Shown here piece by piece: positions 1 through 11,385 of a stretch of DNA of 64,000 nucleotides. Position numbers and translations under genes: made by a program. This DNA comes from Diplonema papillatum (lineage: Eukaryota; Euglenozoa; Diplonemea; Diplonemida; Diplonemidae), in the NCBI GenBank assembly GCA_030068145.1, contig JAPJBO010000313.1, forward strand, positions 124,001 through 188,000, written 5' to 3'. The notes below the pieces were generated by a model. The model searched no databases, was not told the DNA's origin, and saw only the letters and a list, made by a program, of their open reading frames with translations. Every line of letters starts with the position of its first letter. Positions within the stretch are counted from its first letter, which is position 1.

Positions 1-633
1 GAAGAAGGAAAGGCAAGCTCGTAGCTCCTGGCGCCCACTTTTTGTGCATGGCCGAAACCCACGCACCCACGTGCACGGTAAAAAAAAGGCTCGAAATTTA
101 ATCAGCCGGCAAGCCGGCTGATCGCGCGCACACTGGTTGGCATGCTAAAACACAAACCCGCATGCATCTAACGGGAGTGAGGATGATGCGCTGCCATCGA
201 TCGGTTTTTATTCTTGACGAAACGCATTTGTTAGACACAAAAAAGAGGGGAAAAACAAGGCCCACCCAGCTGACAGCGATCACTGCAACCGCGTTAACTC
301 GCTCTTCACAGCCCTACCCCGCCTACGGTCAACCGGAGACTCAAAAATGCCGGCTTCTCAAAACTTGAAACAGTCTAAAACAAGTATCAACTGCCAACCG
401 GAAACTGAAAGAGCACCGGTTTCTCGAAGAAGAAGAAGAAAAAAAACACGAAACATTGTAAAAAAAGGACTTCTGCAAATCCAAAAAAGAAGCACCAACT
501 TCTTAAAACGCACCCCCCCGCGCGCGCTCTCCCCTCTCCACCATCCAACAACCTCTACGGACAGCCGGGTGCCCCAAAGCAATGTTTCACATTATGTCTC
601 AATTTACTCAAAAAAGAGGGAGAAGTTCCCTAC
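1..633. other. No gene recognised; one short dispersed-motif copy
   Basis: No reading frame here resembles a known family. At 327-365 lies a copy of the short motif GGTCAACCGGAGAC followed by an A-rich stretch and CCGGCTTCTC; this motif recurs about a dozen times in the first 24 kb. A weaker relative (CCAACCGGAAAC) is at 396. A 241-residue open frame from 347 to 1072 is basic, low in complexity and runs across a dispersed repeat, so I do not call it a gene. Confidence 0.5.
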
Positions 634-860
634 GGAGCAGGAACGCAACGGTCAACCGCAGCAACGCAAAGCTTGGGCCGGAGTTAGCACTCCCGTTGCC
701 ACCCGTCTCTACGGGGTAGTGTTCAGCGCCGCAAGCGCTAAGCCACGCCTTGATGCCATGGCACGGGACACCGGTTGCCACTTGACCCTTGAGCCCGTGG
801 CTCCGACCGCCGCACACGTGAAGCTTGGCTCCCGTGTTGCAGGCCGTCCCCCCGGTAAAA
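634..860 (+). repeat. Dispersed repeat R1, diverged copy
   Basis: This segment aligns by eye with two closer copies at 14,192-14,458 and 17,031-17,312. Shared landmarks in order are GGAACG..ACGGTCAACC, GCAAAGCTTG, GTGTTCAGCGC, CAAGCCTTGATGC or a close variant, CCCGTGGCTC and ACACGTGAAGCTTGGCTCCC. No coding capacity is conserved between the copies. It is the most diverged of the three and probably the oldest. Confidence 0.6.
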
Positions 861-2415
861 CTTGTGCTCGCAAACAGGTGTGGCGTCGCTGCTCACCTGC
901 CAGATCCTCCCCTAGGCACCCGCCGGAACCAGTCCAAAAGAAGAGCAGGAAAAAAGGTAGCAGTGGTGGACGCGCCCGCATACGTGTGGGTAGGCAGCCG
1001 ATCAATCTTACCCCCCAACCAAAATTCCGAAACGACGCCGGCCAAAACACACTTTTTTTTTTGGCCATCTGAAGCTGCATCTTACGGGCTGCATCTTACG
1101 GGGGGGGAAAGGGAGCGGCGCTGGGCCACGTTTCCGGTTCTCTGTTTCTGTCACGCAGGTTGACCAACGTGTTTGAATGGACGAAACTGGCCCTTGCATT
1201 GTTGCAAGCAGATCAAGAAGAACGAACCGAAAACGCGAACCATCGATCGTCCAGTGCCTTGATGGCAGGCTAACGAACGCGCGGGTTGCTCACATCTACA
1301 GTACACGTGCGAGAGGAAAGCCTGCTTTTTGTAGGAAGTATAGCGCTCGTTCCAGTGCAGCAAGGCCTAGACAACTAGGTGCCCTCGTTGAGGGCATTTG
1401 GTGCGCCCACACTCAACGCGCCGCGTGCATGCCCCGGCACCCGTTGTCGCCCGCCAGACGCGGTAGTCGTTGAAGCACACGAGACGCATCATCATCGAAC
1501 GCATGAGCGGCCCGGTACACGTGCTGCAACAGCAAGTAACTGTGAGGGTATTGCATACCCGTGCCCTTTTTCCCGTTCGGTCTCGGGCGCAGTTCTTTCG
1601 GCACTGTGGGGGCCGAAAGGGCCAACTGGTCACACTACGTTGCGCGCCGCGCAGGGTTTGCCGTGCGCGCGCATCACTCTGACTGGACTTCAGTCTGACA
1701 CTCGCTGGTGTTCGGAGCTATCCCGCGCATTTTCAACCGGAAGGAACCCTGCCCACAGTACACCACCACACGGCGGGCTCGTCCTTGCCGACACCCGTCT
1801 TCAGCGCAGGGGGCTTTTTCTTCCTTCTTTTCCTACCAGCTTCGGCTGACACCATTTGCGCACTTGACCATGGTTAAGAAGACGACTGAAAGCATAGACA
1901 CAAATATAGCTCAAAGCATCTGCAGAATAGCACGAAAGATCTCTAGGCAAAAACCCGTTTTCACACTTCTTCTCTTGCGCGCAACACCAGTCAGACTGCA
2001 CGACGGGCTCCTCCACCAGCTGGGGATGTGAATGCGGAAGTGAAAACGCGCGGGAGGAAGAGTGATTTTACGCAAAATCAACACGAATTCGCCTGTATTT
2101 AGCACCGAGATACGAAAATCCCAAACACCCCCCTAAACACGTTAGGAGACCTCACAAGGTTTCTCAACGGAGTGGCACATCACCCAAAACGAGCTGCACC
2201 CACTCACTGTTTTCAACTCTTTCAACCCTTCTCCCTACCCAAGCCTCTACGGTCAACCGGAGACTTGAAAATACCGACCTTCTAATCCACAAATAACGCT
2301 AAAATCTACTCCTGCTGCGGCTTGAAGAGATGATGGGCCGTGTGGTTCTGAACCCGCTGGCCGACATCTTCAAAAGCCGCCTCAGGAAAGAAAATTGAAT
2401 CGCAAGCAACTGCGG
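861..2415. other. No gene recognised
   Basis: Several short overlapping open frames exist, but none shows a family signature or a consistent codon preference. A copy of the GGTCAACCGGAGAC motif lies at 2251, followed by a stretch (ATACCGACCTTCTAATCC) repeated almost exactly after the copy at 13,583. Confidence 0.4.
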
Positions 2416-2720
2416 ACAGTACTGAGCACCCACAACTTTCCCGCAATGAGGTCAGAATAGCCACAGCATCTACGCACACTTGTGGCTGTTGTGGCGAGAA
2501 TCTTTTTCCTTCAATGGCCCGTTGAAAAAGGGCACGACAATGCCCTGGGGTGCCATCAATTCCGTCGACACGAACTTTTTCCCACATCAATGCGACATTG
2601 GACCCCAGTTTCCCTGGGTCACGGGGGGAAAGATTCTAGCCACGATGGCCACAATGTATTGTAGGTGAATGTTGTGGCTATTCCGACCGCATTGTGGGAA
2701 AGTTGTGGGTGCACAGTACT
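2416..2720. mobile_element. MITE-like inverted-repeat element
   Basis: Arms of about 100 bp are inverted copies of each other. The left arm starts at 2416 (ACAGTACTGAGCACCCAC) and the right arm ends at 2720 with its reverse complement (GTGGGTGCACAGTACT). The inner parts of the arms also pair around a loop of about 100 bases. No coding region is visible. Size and structure fit a miniature inverted-repeat transposable element. I could not fix a target duplication because AGTACT is itself palindromic. Confidence 0.6.
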
Positions 2721-3659
2721 GCTGAGGACCCGGGTCGAACCCCAGCCCAACGATGAATTCCGCCATTCCCCAAGCTGGGTTTGTTAGCCGAACGGTTGCG
2801 GCTGCGCGCAAAACAGGGGTTCCGCCCACGAGGCCGGCTTGCCGGGTTTTCAGGCCGGCGAGCCGACCTGCCCAACATACTTTCCTGCCAGGCGGTCTCG
2901 TCCGCCAGTCAGAACGCCCCCGGCTGCGCCACCATCGGTGCAACAATCATCTTTGACAGGGCCACGGCTCGCTCCGCGCCCACGGCGCAACGACTTGCGC
3001 CCGCCGTAGTAGTACGGGATAGTAGTGGGGCGACCGGATACTCCTCGGAGAGATAGTCCCTGCACTCTAACTCGTCTCTCTCTCTACTTTCTTGCTCTAA
3101 GAGAACCCATTCATGAACGGTCACACGGAAACCCCAACTTTTTTCCGGAAAAAAAAAAATTGGCCATTTCCAAAAAGACACAAGGTTTTGATCCTGAATG
3201 TTAAAGACTTTCTCCCCAGGGACTAATCTATTCTAATCTAATATTCTTCGAAGATCGCTGTCCCAGAAATTTTTCCCCAGCGACCGTACTAATTCCAGAG
3301 ACCCAGGAGACCCTATCCAACCCTATGTTCTAGTATTTTAGCGTTATTTTGACTGTAGCGGAGGAGGTGAAGCTGATAGCTTGCTTGTCAACGACTATGT
3401 CGCCACGTAGCCAGCAGTGGAGGAGTTTCTTGGTTGTCCCGCAATCGTTCCATGATATTTTGGCCATGGCAACTGCCCGGTGGATAGGGTAGGGGTAGGG
3501 TCTGATTGACTGAATGGGACACACTCTAAAAGTTAATGCGGTCGATCATGTGTAGACTGTTTCCAGCCACTCAGTCAACGTGTAAAGTTGAATTGGAAAT
3601 ACTCGAGTTTCTGAAATAGACTTGAGCGAACTTTCACTTTAAAGGGGGAAACCCCCTCC
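2721..3659. other. No gene recognised
   Basis: Contains a short CT-rich stretch near 3076, a copy of the GGTCACACGG motif at 3119, an A-rich run near 3150 and a GGGTAGGGGTAGGG patch near 3487. No open frame has recognisable features. Confidence 0.35.
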
Positions 3660-3847
3660 CCCCCCCCCCCAGTGCTACCAGACTCACACCGCAGTCCTGT
3701 CTGCAGACACTCAGGTTCCACGCTGATGATGGTCCGCCTTATGTGTCTGTGGCTTAAAGGACCGAAACACGGCGCAGACGGGACCAGTGCGGTGTTGAGC
3801 ACATACCCATTCCAAGCACGTTCTTGCAATCCCCCCCCCCCAGTGCT
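3660..3847 (+). mobile_element. Mini-retroposon copy 1, inserted in a poly-C tract
   Basis: The 154-bp insert (3677-3830) ends in GCACGTTCTTGCAAT. It is flanked by a perfect 17-bp direct repeat, C11 plus AGTGCT, at 3660-3676 and 3831-3847. The last ~85 bp of the insert are nearly identical to the insert at 16,372-16,457, which has a different C-rich target duplication. A fixed 3' end, variable 5' end and long target duplications are the marks of target-primed retroposition (known for LINEs and SINEs). There is no A-tail; the 3' end meets the C-run directly. Confidence 0.7.
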
Positions 3848-5335
3848 GATGCTAAGGCCCCTAAACTCGGCATCGTTGTCAGCCGGACGGCAACGAGGGG
3901 GTGGGTGGGTACCCCCCCCCCTAAAACCCCCCCCCCCCCACTTCAAACCCAAGAAACATTTTCCCCCCCACGGGTTCGTCGGACCCCCACGGGTTCGTCG
4001 GAAGCACAAAAACGTTCCTGCCAAACAAAGTAAGGTCGCAAGACACCAAACTGATCGTCCATCGGGATCGACGGTAACACAAAAAGCAGATACGATACGC
4101 ATACTAGTATACGATACCTCAAAGGAACGACAATGGTCACCCGAAGACTTTAAACCCAGTAAAACCCCCGGATCCCCAAGCGAACTTAAAAAAGAATAAT
4201 CGCCGGAAACACAAAAGACAATCCCTTGCAACAAAAAACTCTAAAGAAAGCGAGCGGTGTGAAGAACCTCTCCCCGCGGTACAACATGCACACGCTGTTG
4301 CTTTAGCGTGCCTGGGGGGGGGGGGGGGGGGGGGGCCATGCCTTCCTGTGGGCCCGGGTCAGTGATGCCAGGTGGAGCATAGCATGGAGAAAAGCGACCA
4401 CCCCCTTCCAAACAAACATTCTCTCCCCGCGCAACGGCCTGCGTTGTGTTCCCTTTGCCTCTCTGCTTTTTGTTTGCTTTCCTTCTATTTTATTTTTGTT
4501 TTTTTGCCTACCTCTCTCATCCGTGCAGCAGACGGCGTCTGCAGTATTCACTTTTTCTTCTTTTCTAAAAGAAGGAATGCACCAAAAGGGCGTTGCTACA
4601 GGGTTTCGAATGCAAGCCGACAGGATACAAATGAATAGCGGAAACCCGTGACGCCAGATCGCAGCACAGAAAGCACTCTATTCTGCCCGACTATGTATGA
4701 AGTTGAGTGTCAGTTTGACTAGTCCGTCCAAAGACCGCGTGCGAGTCAAATGCTATGCACGTGTGTCGTCTTCGTGAGTTATCACATATGAGTACGTCTC
4801 AGAAATACCTTATAAAATGTGCCCAATTTTCAATTTGCGACAAAGGCGTTGCCACTAATACGAAGGTTCTGAGCTCGGATTGGCCACTGGATTACTCCGG
4901 CGAGGCTTCTGCCGGCGAGGGTCATGGCTCTTTTCCCCATGTATTTCCAGACGCTTCGTTGTTGAAACCCGTATCCACACCCCACCTCCTCCCTCGCAAA
5001 AAGCAAAGAACAACATTGAACCAAGAAAGAACTCTAAAAAAAAACCACACAAAAAAAAAAAAAACGTTTTAACTCCAAAAAGAGCTGTCGCTCTAATGAA
5101 TCCCGGAATCTCAACTAAGCGAATCTTTACCTCTAAAATTTAGAATCTTCAACAAGGCGGTCATTTACCTTTTTGCTTTCTTATTCGGTAAAGCGACACC
5201 CTCCTTGTTCTCTATTTTGTAGTAGTTCAATTGTGTTGAAGGGACATTTCCGGAACAACCGCTGTACATGAAGAGTTCGACAAATCCGACGAAATCGTGC
5301 TAGTAGTGCTAGTAGTGCTAGTACGCAACCCACGC
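3848..5335. other. No gene; homopolymer tracts and short repeats
   Basis: Poly-C tracts occur between 3910 and 3950, and a G23 run lies at 4314-4336. The motif AAACTGATCGTCC..GGATCGACGGT is at 4048 and the GGTCACCCGAAGAC motif at 4135; the first also occurs at 7873 and 9222. A short direct repeat, ACGGGTTCGTCGG, lies near 3969 and 3989. I see no supportable coding region. Confidence 0.4.
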
Positions 5336-5408
5336 CTGAAGGACCGAAGCACGGTGCAGACAGGGGCTGGGCGCATAACCATTCCAAGCACGTTCTTGCA
5401 ACCCCCCC
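5336..5408 (+). mobile_element. Mini-retroposon copy 3, short, beside C7
   Basis: The segment from GGACCGAAGCACGG to CACGTTCTTGCAA matches the 3' part of the copies at 3677-3830 and 16,372-16,457. It is again followed at once by a C-run (5402-5408). A clear target duplication was not found, so the 5' limit is approximate. Confidence 0.5.
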
Positions 5409-7014
5409 AGTACACGCGAAGAACAGTACTTTGCCATCATCTTTCGAAGGGCAAGCACGTTGTTGATCAGTTGATGCCGATCGCCTCTTTCGTGAATCGA
5501 AAGCAGGACTCCGACTCCGGAAATGTTTTTTTTTCTTTCGTGTTAACAATGCATTATTGATGCTAAAAAAGTAGTAGTCGGTCATGTGCTACACATAACT
5601 CGCCAAACGTGAGGTAGTGCGCACAAACAATAAAAACTGCGCCATACTTTTTTCTTCTGCGACCTTTCCTTTTTGCCCGAATCCCGGTCGAATTATCTCC
5701 TTCATCGGGAAAGCGAGATCCCCCAGAAGCCCCGGTCACTTTAAGAATCACCCGGAGCCATTCAACTGAACTTCCCGGGTCCTGGCATAGCTGCTAACGT
5801 TCTGCTTATTGCTCCTGGAAGAAGCTTGGAGGCCGGGTGTCGAACGGTCAACGTTGTGCCGGAGATCTTCATCGTCTTGCCCAGCCCCCCCGTCTAGCCG
5901 GGGCCGTTTGGTTATTTGTTGCCGTACGACTCGTGTAGAACTGCGTTACTCCACCTCTGCCTACGTGCGGAGAGGGTACCGCGACGCCGGCGATGCAGAT
6001 TATTCGCGTTCTCATCCAAACTGCAGAGCTCAACAACGTTCGATCAGGCTGGACATGAATTGGCTCAAGTGGAGCCGGAGCGACCTTGCACACGACGGCA
6101 TGCGCAGTATCCGCTACCCTTGCCTTGCCGCCAGCGTTCAGTTCGCGGCTCGCAAGCCGGCCCTTTGGACGCGCCACCACGACCAGGCGACGGCGACATA
6201 CTCCCGTCTGACGGTCTAAGGCATGCAAAGAGTATCCACAGCAACGCCAGCATTCGGGCCATTATATCTTGGGCAAATACCAGGAGGTTCTTGTAAATTC
6301 ACTCTGACCAAAGTAAAGGGACGCGAATGCAACCTCCACGGGTGATTTCGAATGCGGAACGTGCTAGCAAAGGACCGCTGACTTTCTCGAAAGGATTTGC
6401 GTATTTCCAAACATCTCAGGTCGATTCCTTGACAGGCTCATGTCACCGAAACGAGCCAGCGGTTATCGTAAATGGAGAGGCCGGCACTCATTTCAAATAC
6501 TAATCTTGGCCGGATACTGCACCACACGGCAAATGGCTACAGTATCCACACCGGAAGAGCGACTGATGGGCACGGCCAGGTCACCCTTCTCAAACACCTG
6601 CATCCAGTCAAAATAGTGCCCCGTGGTGGTTGGTTACAAGCCACAGCCCACTGGCCGCCCCCCCTTGTTTTACCAAACAGACGAAGGAGCCGAAAGTTAT
6701 GTCCGCCCCTGAACTGGACCGAAGATCCCAATCAAAGGACACACTCCGATGAGCTTCTACTTCGGATTATGCTCTATCTCATTTATTTTATTTTTGAAGC
6801 AGGTGGCGCTGAAGTACATCGACCAACTCATTTGTGCGGCACCGACCTGCCACGTTCGAGCTGTTTGCTCCGACCACTGCACCCTCTGCCGACACTCGCT
6901 AGCAAGTGCAAAGAAAAGATTGGCGCCGCTCAAGCGGCCACCTTAAGTCACTCGTTTGTTTGTAAAGATTGCTCCGTTCTTCTCCCTGACTTGTTCCCGG
7001 ATTAGGATGACACA
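5409..7014. other. No gene recognised
   Basis: Open frames of up to about 135 codons exist on both strands between 5800 and 6300 but overlap in all phases and match nothing I know. No promoter, RNA gene or clear repeat boundary was seen. Confidence 0.3.
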
Positions 7015-7300
7015 TACTACTACTACTACTACTACTACTGAAGCAGGTGGGTGTCAAGGGGGGGCCTTCACGTGGCGACACTGTTGACCGCACCTTAGTT
7101 GAGTCGCGGTCGCCGATCCCCCAACCGCCAGCATCATGTACTTGATGCGACGCGGAACAAGTGCTGACAGCACCGCCCGGCGAATAGAGAGCCCAGAACA
7201 CAGCTGCCTCCCGTGCACGTTCGATGCCAGCCATCAAGTCTTGCGTACTTGAAGTTTAAAGGTCCTCATCAAATGACCTGCTTCAGTAGTAGTAGTAGTT
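7015..7300. repeat. Inverted repeat built on an (ACT)n microsatellite
   Basis: An (ACT)n run followed by GAAGCAGGT (7015-7048) is mirrored by ACCTGCTTC followed by (AGT)n at 7276-7299, enclosing about 230 bp. The sequence after the right arm (AGTTTGAACTTG..GCAGCAACAATCTGTG) recurs in the opposite orientation at about 15,050-15,105, beside another (ACT)n run. This suggests a small dispersed foldback element. Confidence 0.45.
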
Positions 7301-8874
7301 TGAACTTGTTATGCAGCAACAATCTGTGTCGATAGACTGCGCAACGTAGTATGTATCAGGCGATTAGCTGCTAAGCACCCCCCGACCGGTCGATTTGCCA
7401 CTTTTGCCCTGAGCTTTCGACAAGAGCCCAAATTAAGGACGAAACTACGAAAACACGGGAGGTAAAACCTCTTTCCTCGTGTATCAACCCACCTTTTAAA
7501 AACACGCTGCGCACAAAGGATGTTCCTTTTGCGGTGAGTCACCCCAAGACTCTAAACCCCCCAGAGTTCCAAGCGAACTTTCACTAAGAAGTTGGGTTAG
7601 CCGGGTGGAAGCGCTCAACCAAAACAAGATCTATTTTTTAGTTGTATTGTTTTCCCCGTCTACTGCTGAGGAGTATTCTTCTTTGACCCCTCGTCGCAGC
7701 AAGCAACATTCACCAACACTGTTGATAACTTTACACGTCTGACCTACCCCTATTTTTCTACCAACCTTTTGCCAACGTGAAGCGTTTCCCCGACACAAAA
7801 GCATTCCACTCTAAAAAGAAAAACAAAACAAAGATCTTCTTCTTGCCAAACAAACAAAGGTCGCAAGACCCCAAACTGATCGTCCCTCGAAATCGACGGT
7901 CAGAAGGGGGAGACTTCAAAATGCTGGAGTCTCCTAGCGAGCTTTTTGCTCTGATAAATCTATTTCTTTAACTAAGATATGAAGGGAGAAGTGTCGTTGG
8001 AGAACTTCGGTACGCGGGAAGACTGACCGTCGGAAACCTCACTCGACTGCAAAAGCCACGAAAAGATGAGGGGCACCGTGGCTTAAAAGGCCAGCCTATT
8101 TTATCACTATCTCATCAAAAGCTGCTAACCTGACCAACGTATCTTCAAAAGTTACGTATAAGCACCCTGGCCATATAAGTAACCTTTGGGACTTTGCTGA
8201 CCATGTATGCAGTCTTTTGAAACTTTGCCGACAGTATATCGCACCTTTCGCCTAGAATGAGACTAAGCGTACTAACCACAGATATATTTTGCTCGTGACA
8301 ATTGCTGACTTCACGCCGGAACAAGAACGATTTATATTCTGGCCTTCTGGGCCTCTCACCAAAAAGAAATAGTTAAAAAGACAACGAAACGCGTTCGCAA
8401 CGGCTTTCTGATGGTCGTCGAGCTGCCCATGGAAACACCTGTCTGCTCTGAGACTTTTCAGGGACCTGTGCGCTGAGCTTGGTCCGTGTGACCCGCCTGC
8501 CCTGTGGCCGGGGTTTCATGTGTGCGGTTGACGTATTCGTCGTGGGCCGGTTGACTCGCGTTTTTCTGTGCACAAAGCTCTGGTGGTGGTGGTTACCGAG
8601 GTAGGTCAAGCTCCCCCATTCACATTGGTGCTTACACGGCAACGCCATGTCCACCGTGCTCTGCAGAGTTTACTTGCTGCTACCCACCCGCAGATTGCCA
8701 CCGTAAACGTGGACGAGTCGGTGCATCCTAGCGAGTTGCAGTCTCAAGCAGGGCAGGCGCCCTGCGGTTTTGAACTGCTTGCTCTGACACACGTTGTGGG
8801 GGCGTTCTCTCCAAGACGGATTTGCCTGTGCTCTCGTAGGATGGGTGGTCCTGGCGAGCTACGAACAGCCGACT
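7301..8874. other. No gene; two short dispersed motifs
   Basis: A motif copy (GAGTCACCCCAAGAC..AGTTCCAAGCGAAC) lies at 7536-7575. A paired copy of both short motifs lies at 7873-7945 (AAACTGATCGTCC then GGTCAGAAGGGGGAGAC). A CPIC-type cysteine pattern in a 136-residue frame near 8860 falls in the next repeat and is not taken as a RING finger. Confidence 0.35.
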
Positions 8875-8945
8875 CAGACCGCTGTCCAATCTGCAGACAG
8901 ACGCTCAGGTTCGGCAGACTATTCCAAGACGTCCTTGCAACCCCC
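8875..8945 (+). mobile_element. Mini-retroposon copy 4, diverged, beside C5
   Basis: The stretch CTGCAGACAG.CGCTCAGGTTC and the 3' end ATTCCAAGACGTCCTTGCAA match the 5' and 3' parts of the copy at 3677-3830. As in the other three copies the 3' end abuts a C-run (8941-8945). It is more diverged than copies 1 and 2 and I saw no target duplication. Confidence 0.45.
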
Positions 8946-9455
8946 ACCGTTTCTATTAGTACCCCGAAGAGGACTTGATGCCAGCATCAAAGACGATTAA
9001 CAGGCAAGTAATGCCCAAAAGATTTACCCCCTAAAGAGTGCGGGTTTTGTCTCAGTGTTGAGCACGCCACTGAGAAACTGACGCGGAACGCTTGGCTCCC
9101 ACTATCGCATGCCATATTCGGTAGCCACTGCGAGAACGAACGTCTCTCTCCCTCTCGCGTTTTCCCCTCTACCAGTATCCCGTCCGTGCCGCTTGTACGC
9201 CGCCGTGTGTAAAGAAAAAAAAAACTGATCGTCCTTCGGGATCGACGGTAACACAAAAAGAAAGAACCAGACGGCGAAAATGCCGTGGTTTGGGGTCTTG
9301 CTCCTGGTTTAGCACTTGTCTTTTCGTGCAGCTTCCCATGTGGTGTGTGCGGTCCCGAGAATGCTCCCTTCGGTACAGCAGTACACGGCGAGGACCAGCC
9401 AGAGGCTGGAATTAAAGAGGGGGGTGCCCGAGTCACAAAGTGGGTGTGCTACGAC
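8946..9455. other. No gene recognised; one short motif
   Basis: A copy of AAACTGATCGTCCTTCGGGA..CGACGGT lies at 9222-9250, after an A-run. Nothing else is identifiable. Confidence 0.35.
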
Positions 9456-9509
9456 TAAAAACGCGTGTAAATGCACACCCGCAAAGCGGGTGTGACACCC
9501 GCGTTTTTA
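9456..9509. repeat. Nested perfect hairpin
   Basis: The outer stem TAAAAACGCG (9456-9465) pairs with CGCGTTTTTA (9500-9509). The inner stem CACACCCGC (9474-9482) pairs with GCGGGTGTG (9486-9494) across an AAA loop. Both stems are perfect. The function is unknown; it could be a transcript structure or a transposon end. Confidence 0.6.
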
Positions 9510-10404
9510 ACTCCAGCTTTTCGATGCGGCGCCGGAGTAGGCACTGCCGCAGAAGCGTGCGGGCCGGCGGGTCTGTTCACCTTGCGGGCCGTCCTGTTGC
9601 GCTGTGGACTCTCTGTTCTGCTTGGCTAAAATGGCTAACGAGAGAGGGAGCCGAAGCCTGCGCGCGTCACTGAGTTCGCGCACCCAACACGTATCAACCA
9701 GTCCACCCACTAGCAATCAGGCTAGACTGTTTACCCTTCGCATAGCTTCATGTGGCGTCACAACCGACCGCTCCGCCCTGACGTTAACCTCGTCTTCATA
9801 GAGTTGTTTGCAGTACGCGCGTCAAGCCTGAAAGGTAGCCACTTTGACCGGTGGGCTCTTCTGGAGGATCACACACGTGAAGCTTGGCTCGCTCCGGTGC
9901 AACGGGCTTCGCCGGCACGCTCTTGCTCGAAAATATTGACTGGGGCAATCACCATGTTGAAAAAGGCAGGTATCAAGTTTTTATTTCGCTTATATCCAGG
10001 CTTTGACTTTTTGGACATAAATGCAACGCCTGTTGGCTCGTTGGATTGGCGAAACGAAAATTGGTCGTTGGAGATAAGCGAAACGCAATTTTGTCTGGAT
10101 GTAACGCGAAGGTTTTCCGTCTTTAAATACCCTGCAAGACCACGTATTTTTGCTTGCCGCCCCTTTCTATCCTTCCTTCTACGAACTACAACCTCCCTCT
10201 CTACACGCCTGCTGGGCTTGCGGCTGCGGTTTTCACTTAGCTGAAAAACACAATACTTTTCCTTCACGCCTCCCAAGCTGAAAACACTACGTTCGTCTCA
10301 CCATTTTACCCTTTTATTTCTGTAAACGGCGGTCTTGTCAGATTGTGAGTCGGGACACGAGCCTATTAGACAAGCTCGTCGCCCCATTCTTATCCACGCC
10401 ACTA
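9510..10404. other. No gene recognised
   Basis: A fragment resembling the end of repeat R1 (ACACGTGAAGCTTGGCTC) is at about 9870-9890. Open frames up to 164 codons overlap on both strands without family features. Confidence 0.3.
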
Positions 10405-10493
10405 GGCTGCCTTGTTGAACGAACCAACAGGTTTAAGCAGGGTAGCGAACACGGCTACCTTGTTGAACGAGCCAACAGGTCTAAGCAGGGGTA
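10405..10493 (+). repeat. Two-copy 48-bp tandem repeat
   Basis: CTTGTTGAACGA.CCAACAGGT.TAAGCAGGG appears twice with a 48-bp period. The copies differ at a few positions. Confidence 0.6.
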
Positions 10494-11380
10494 GTGGACA
10501 CATTTACTTCCCCGCAAGGCAAGAGGTACCCGGCGACAAACAACAGGTTCTGCCCCGGCCGGTGCTTCCGGCGGGGGTCTGCTTGCGCGCCTTGCGCGCG
10601 TCGCGGAGTTGATCTAGATCGCCTCAGTGGCGCACCTGGATTGCAGCCAACGGCAACATGATCGACGTACTGTTATGCTGTGGGTGTCAAGACTGCGCAC
10701 CAACACAATCGTGATCCAGCTAACAGGCAATGATTCTCCATCCGAGACGAGGAGGATGTACACATCAACAGGCTTATGTTGCTGTTGACAGTACGTTGTT
10801 GTGCCCCCTTTAATACCAGCACCTGTTAGTGAAAGCGCACAGCAATGCTGTCTGCAGCGCTGTGTTGTGCGCTTGCGGCAGATGTCGTCCACTCAAGGTC
10901 GTACGGCGCACCCGAAACCCGGAAGCTGCGTGCTAATGGAACTCCTCGGTAGCCCTTCTTTTCTCAAAGGGCAGCGCTCCGTCTCAGAATACGTGCTTGG
11001 CTTGTACTACTGTGCTTAGATCTTGCATTCGCCCTGAGACACGGATGGCCACGGGGTGGGGAACAACAATGAGGTACCAACCCCAGACTGACGGCGGAAG
11101 CCGGCCTCACCACTGTACAGTCAGACTGCTGCACCTGCAGTGAAATTTTACGCAACCAAACAATCCAAGACCACAAAAAAAAATCTCTAAGAGAGCTTGC
11201 ACTCGAAAGAAGCGGGCAGGAAATTATCCACAAAAAAAAAGTCACTCTAAAAAAGGAAGAACCTGAAAGACCCCCAGGCAAGTAAAAGTCGAAAAGAACC
11301 CTAGCAGACCACATTCCTTGTGAATGCGATCGTGGTGTCGGTCTGGTGGGACCCTCCCTTCCAAGTGAGCTGTGAAAGTG
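10494..11380. other. No gene recognised
   Basis: No family signature or repeat boundary was found before the TRIM-like element that starts at 11,386. Confidence 0.3.
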
Positions 11381-11385
11381 TGCGT

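Noticed and set aside
347-1072. 241-codon plus-strand open frame
   Set aside because: Low-complexity, highly basic, crosses repeat R1, and the frame is not kept in the other R1 copies.
3484-3500. Telomere-like GGGTAGGGGTAGGG
   Set aside because: Only two to three irregular units in internal sequence, also seen once at about 15,466; no array.
8840-8990. CPIC cysteine pattern suggesting a RING finger
   Set aside because: Only one Cys pair, no further ligands, and it lies in a copy of the mini-retroposon.
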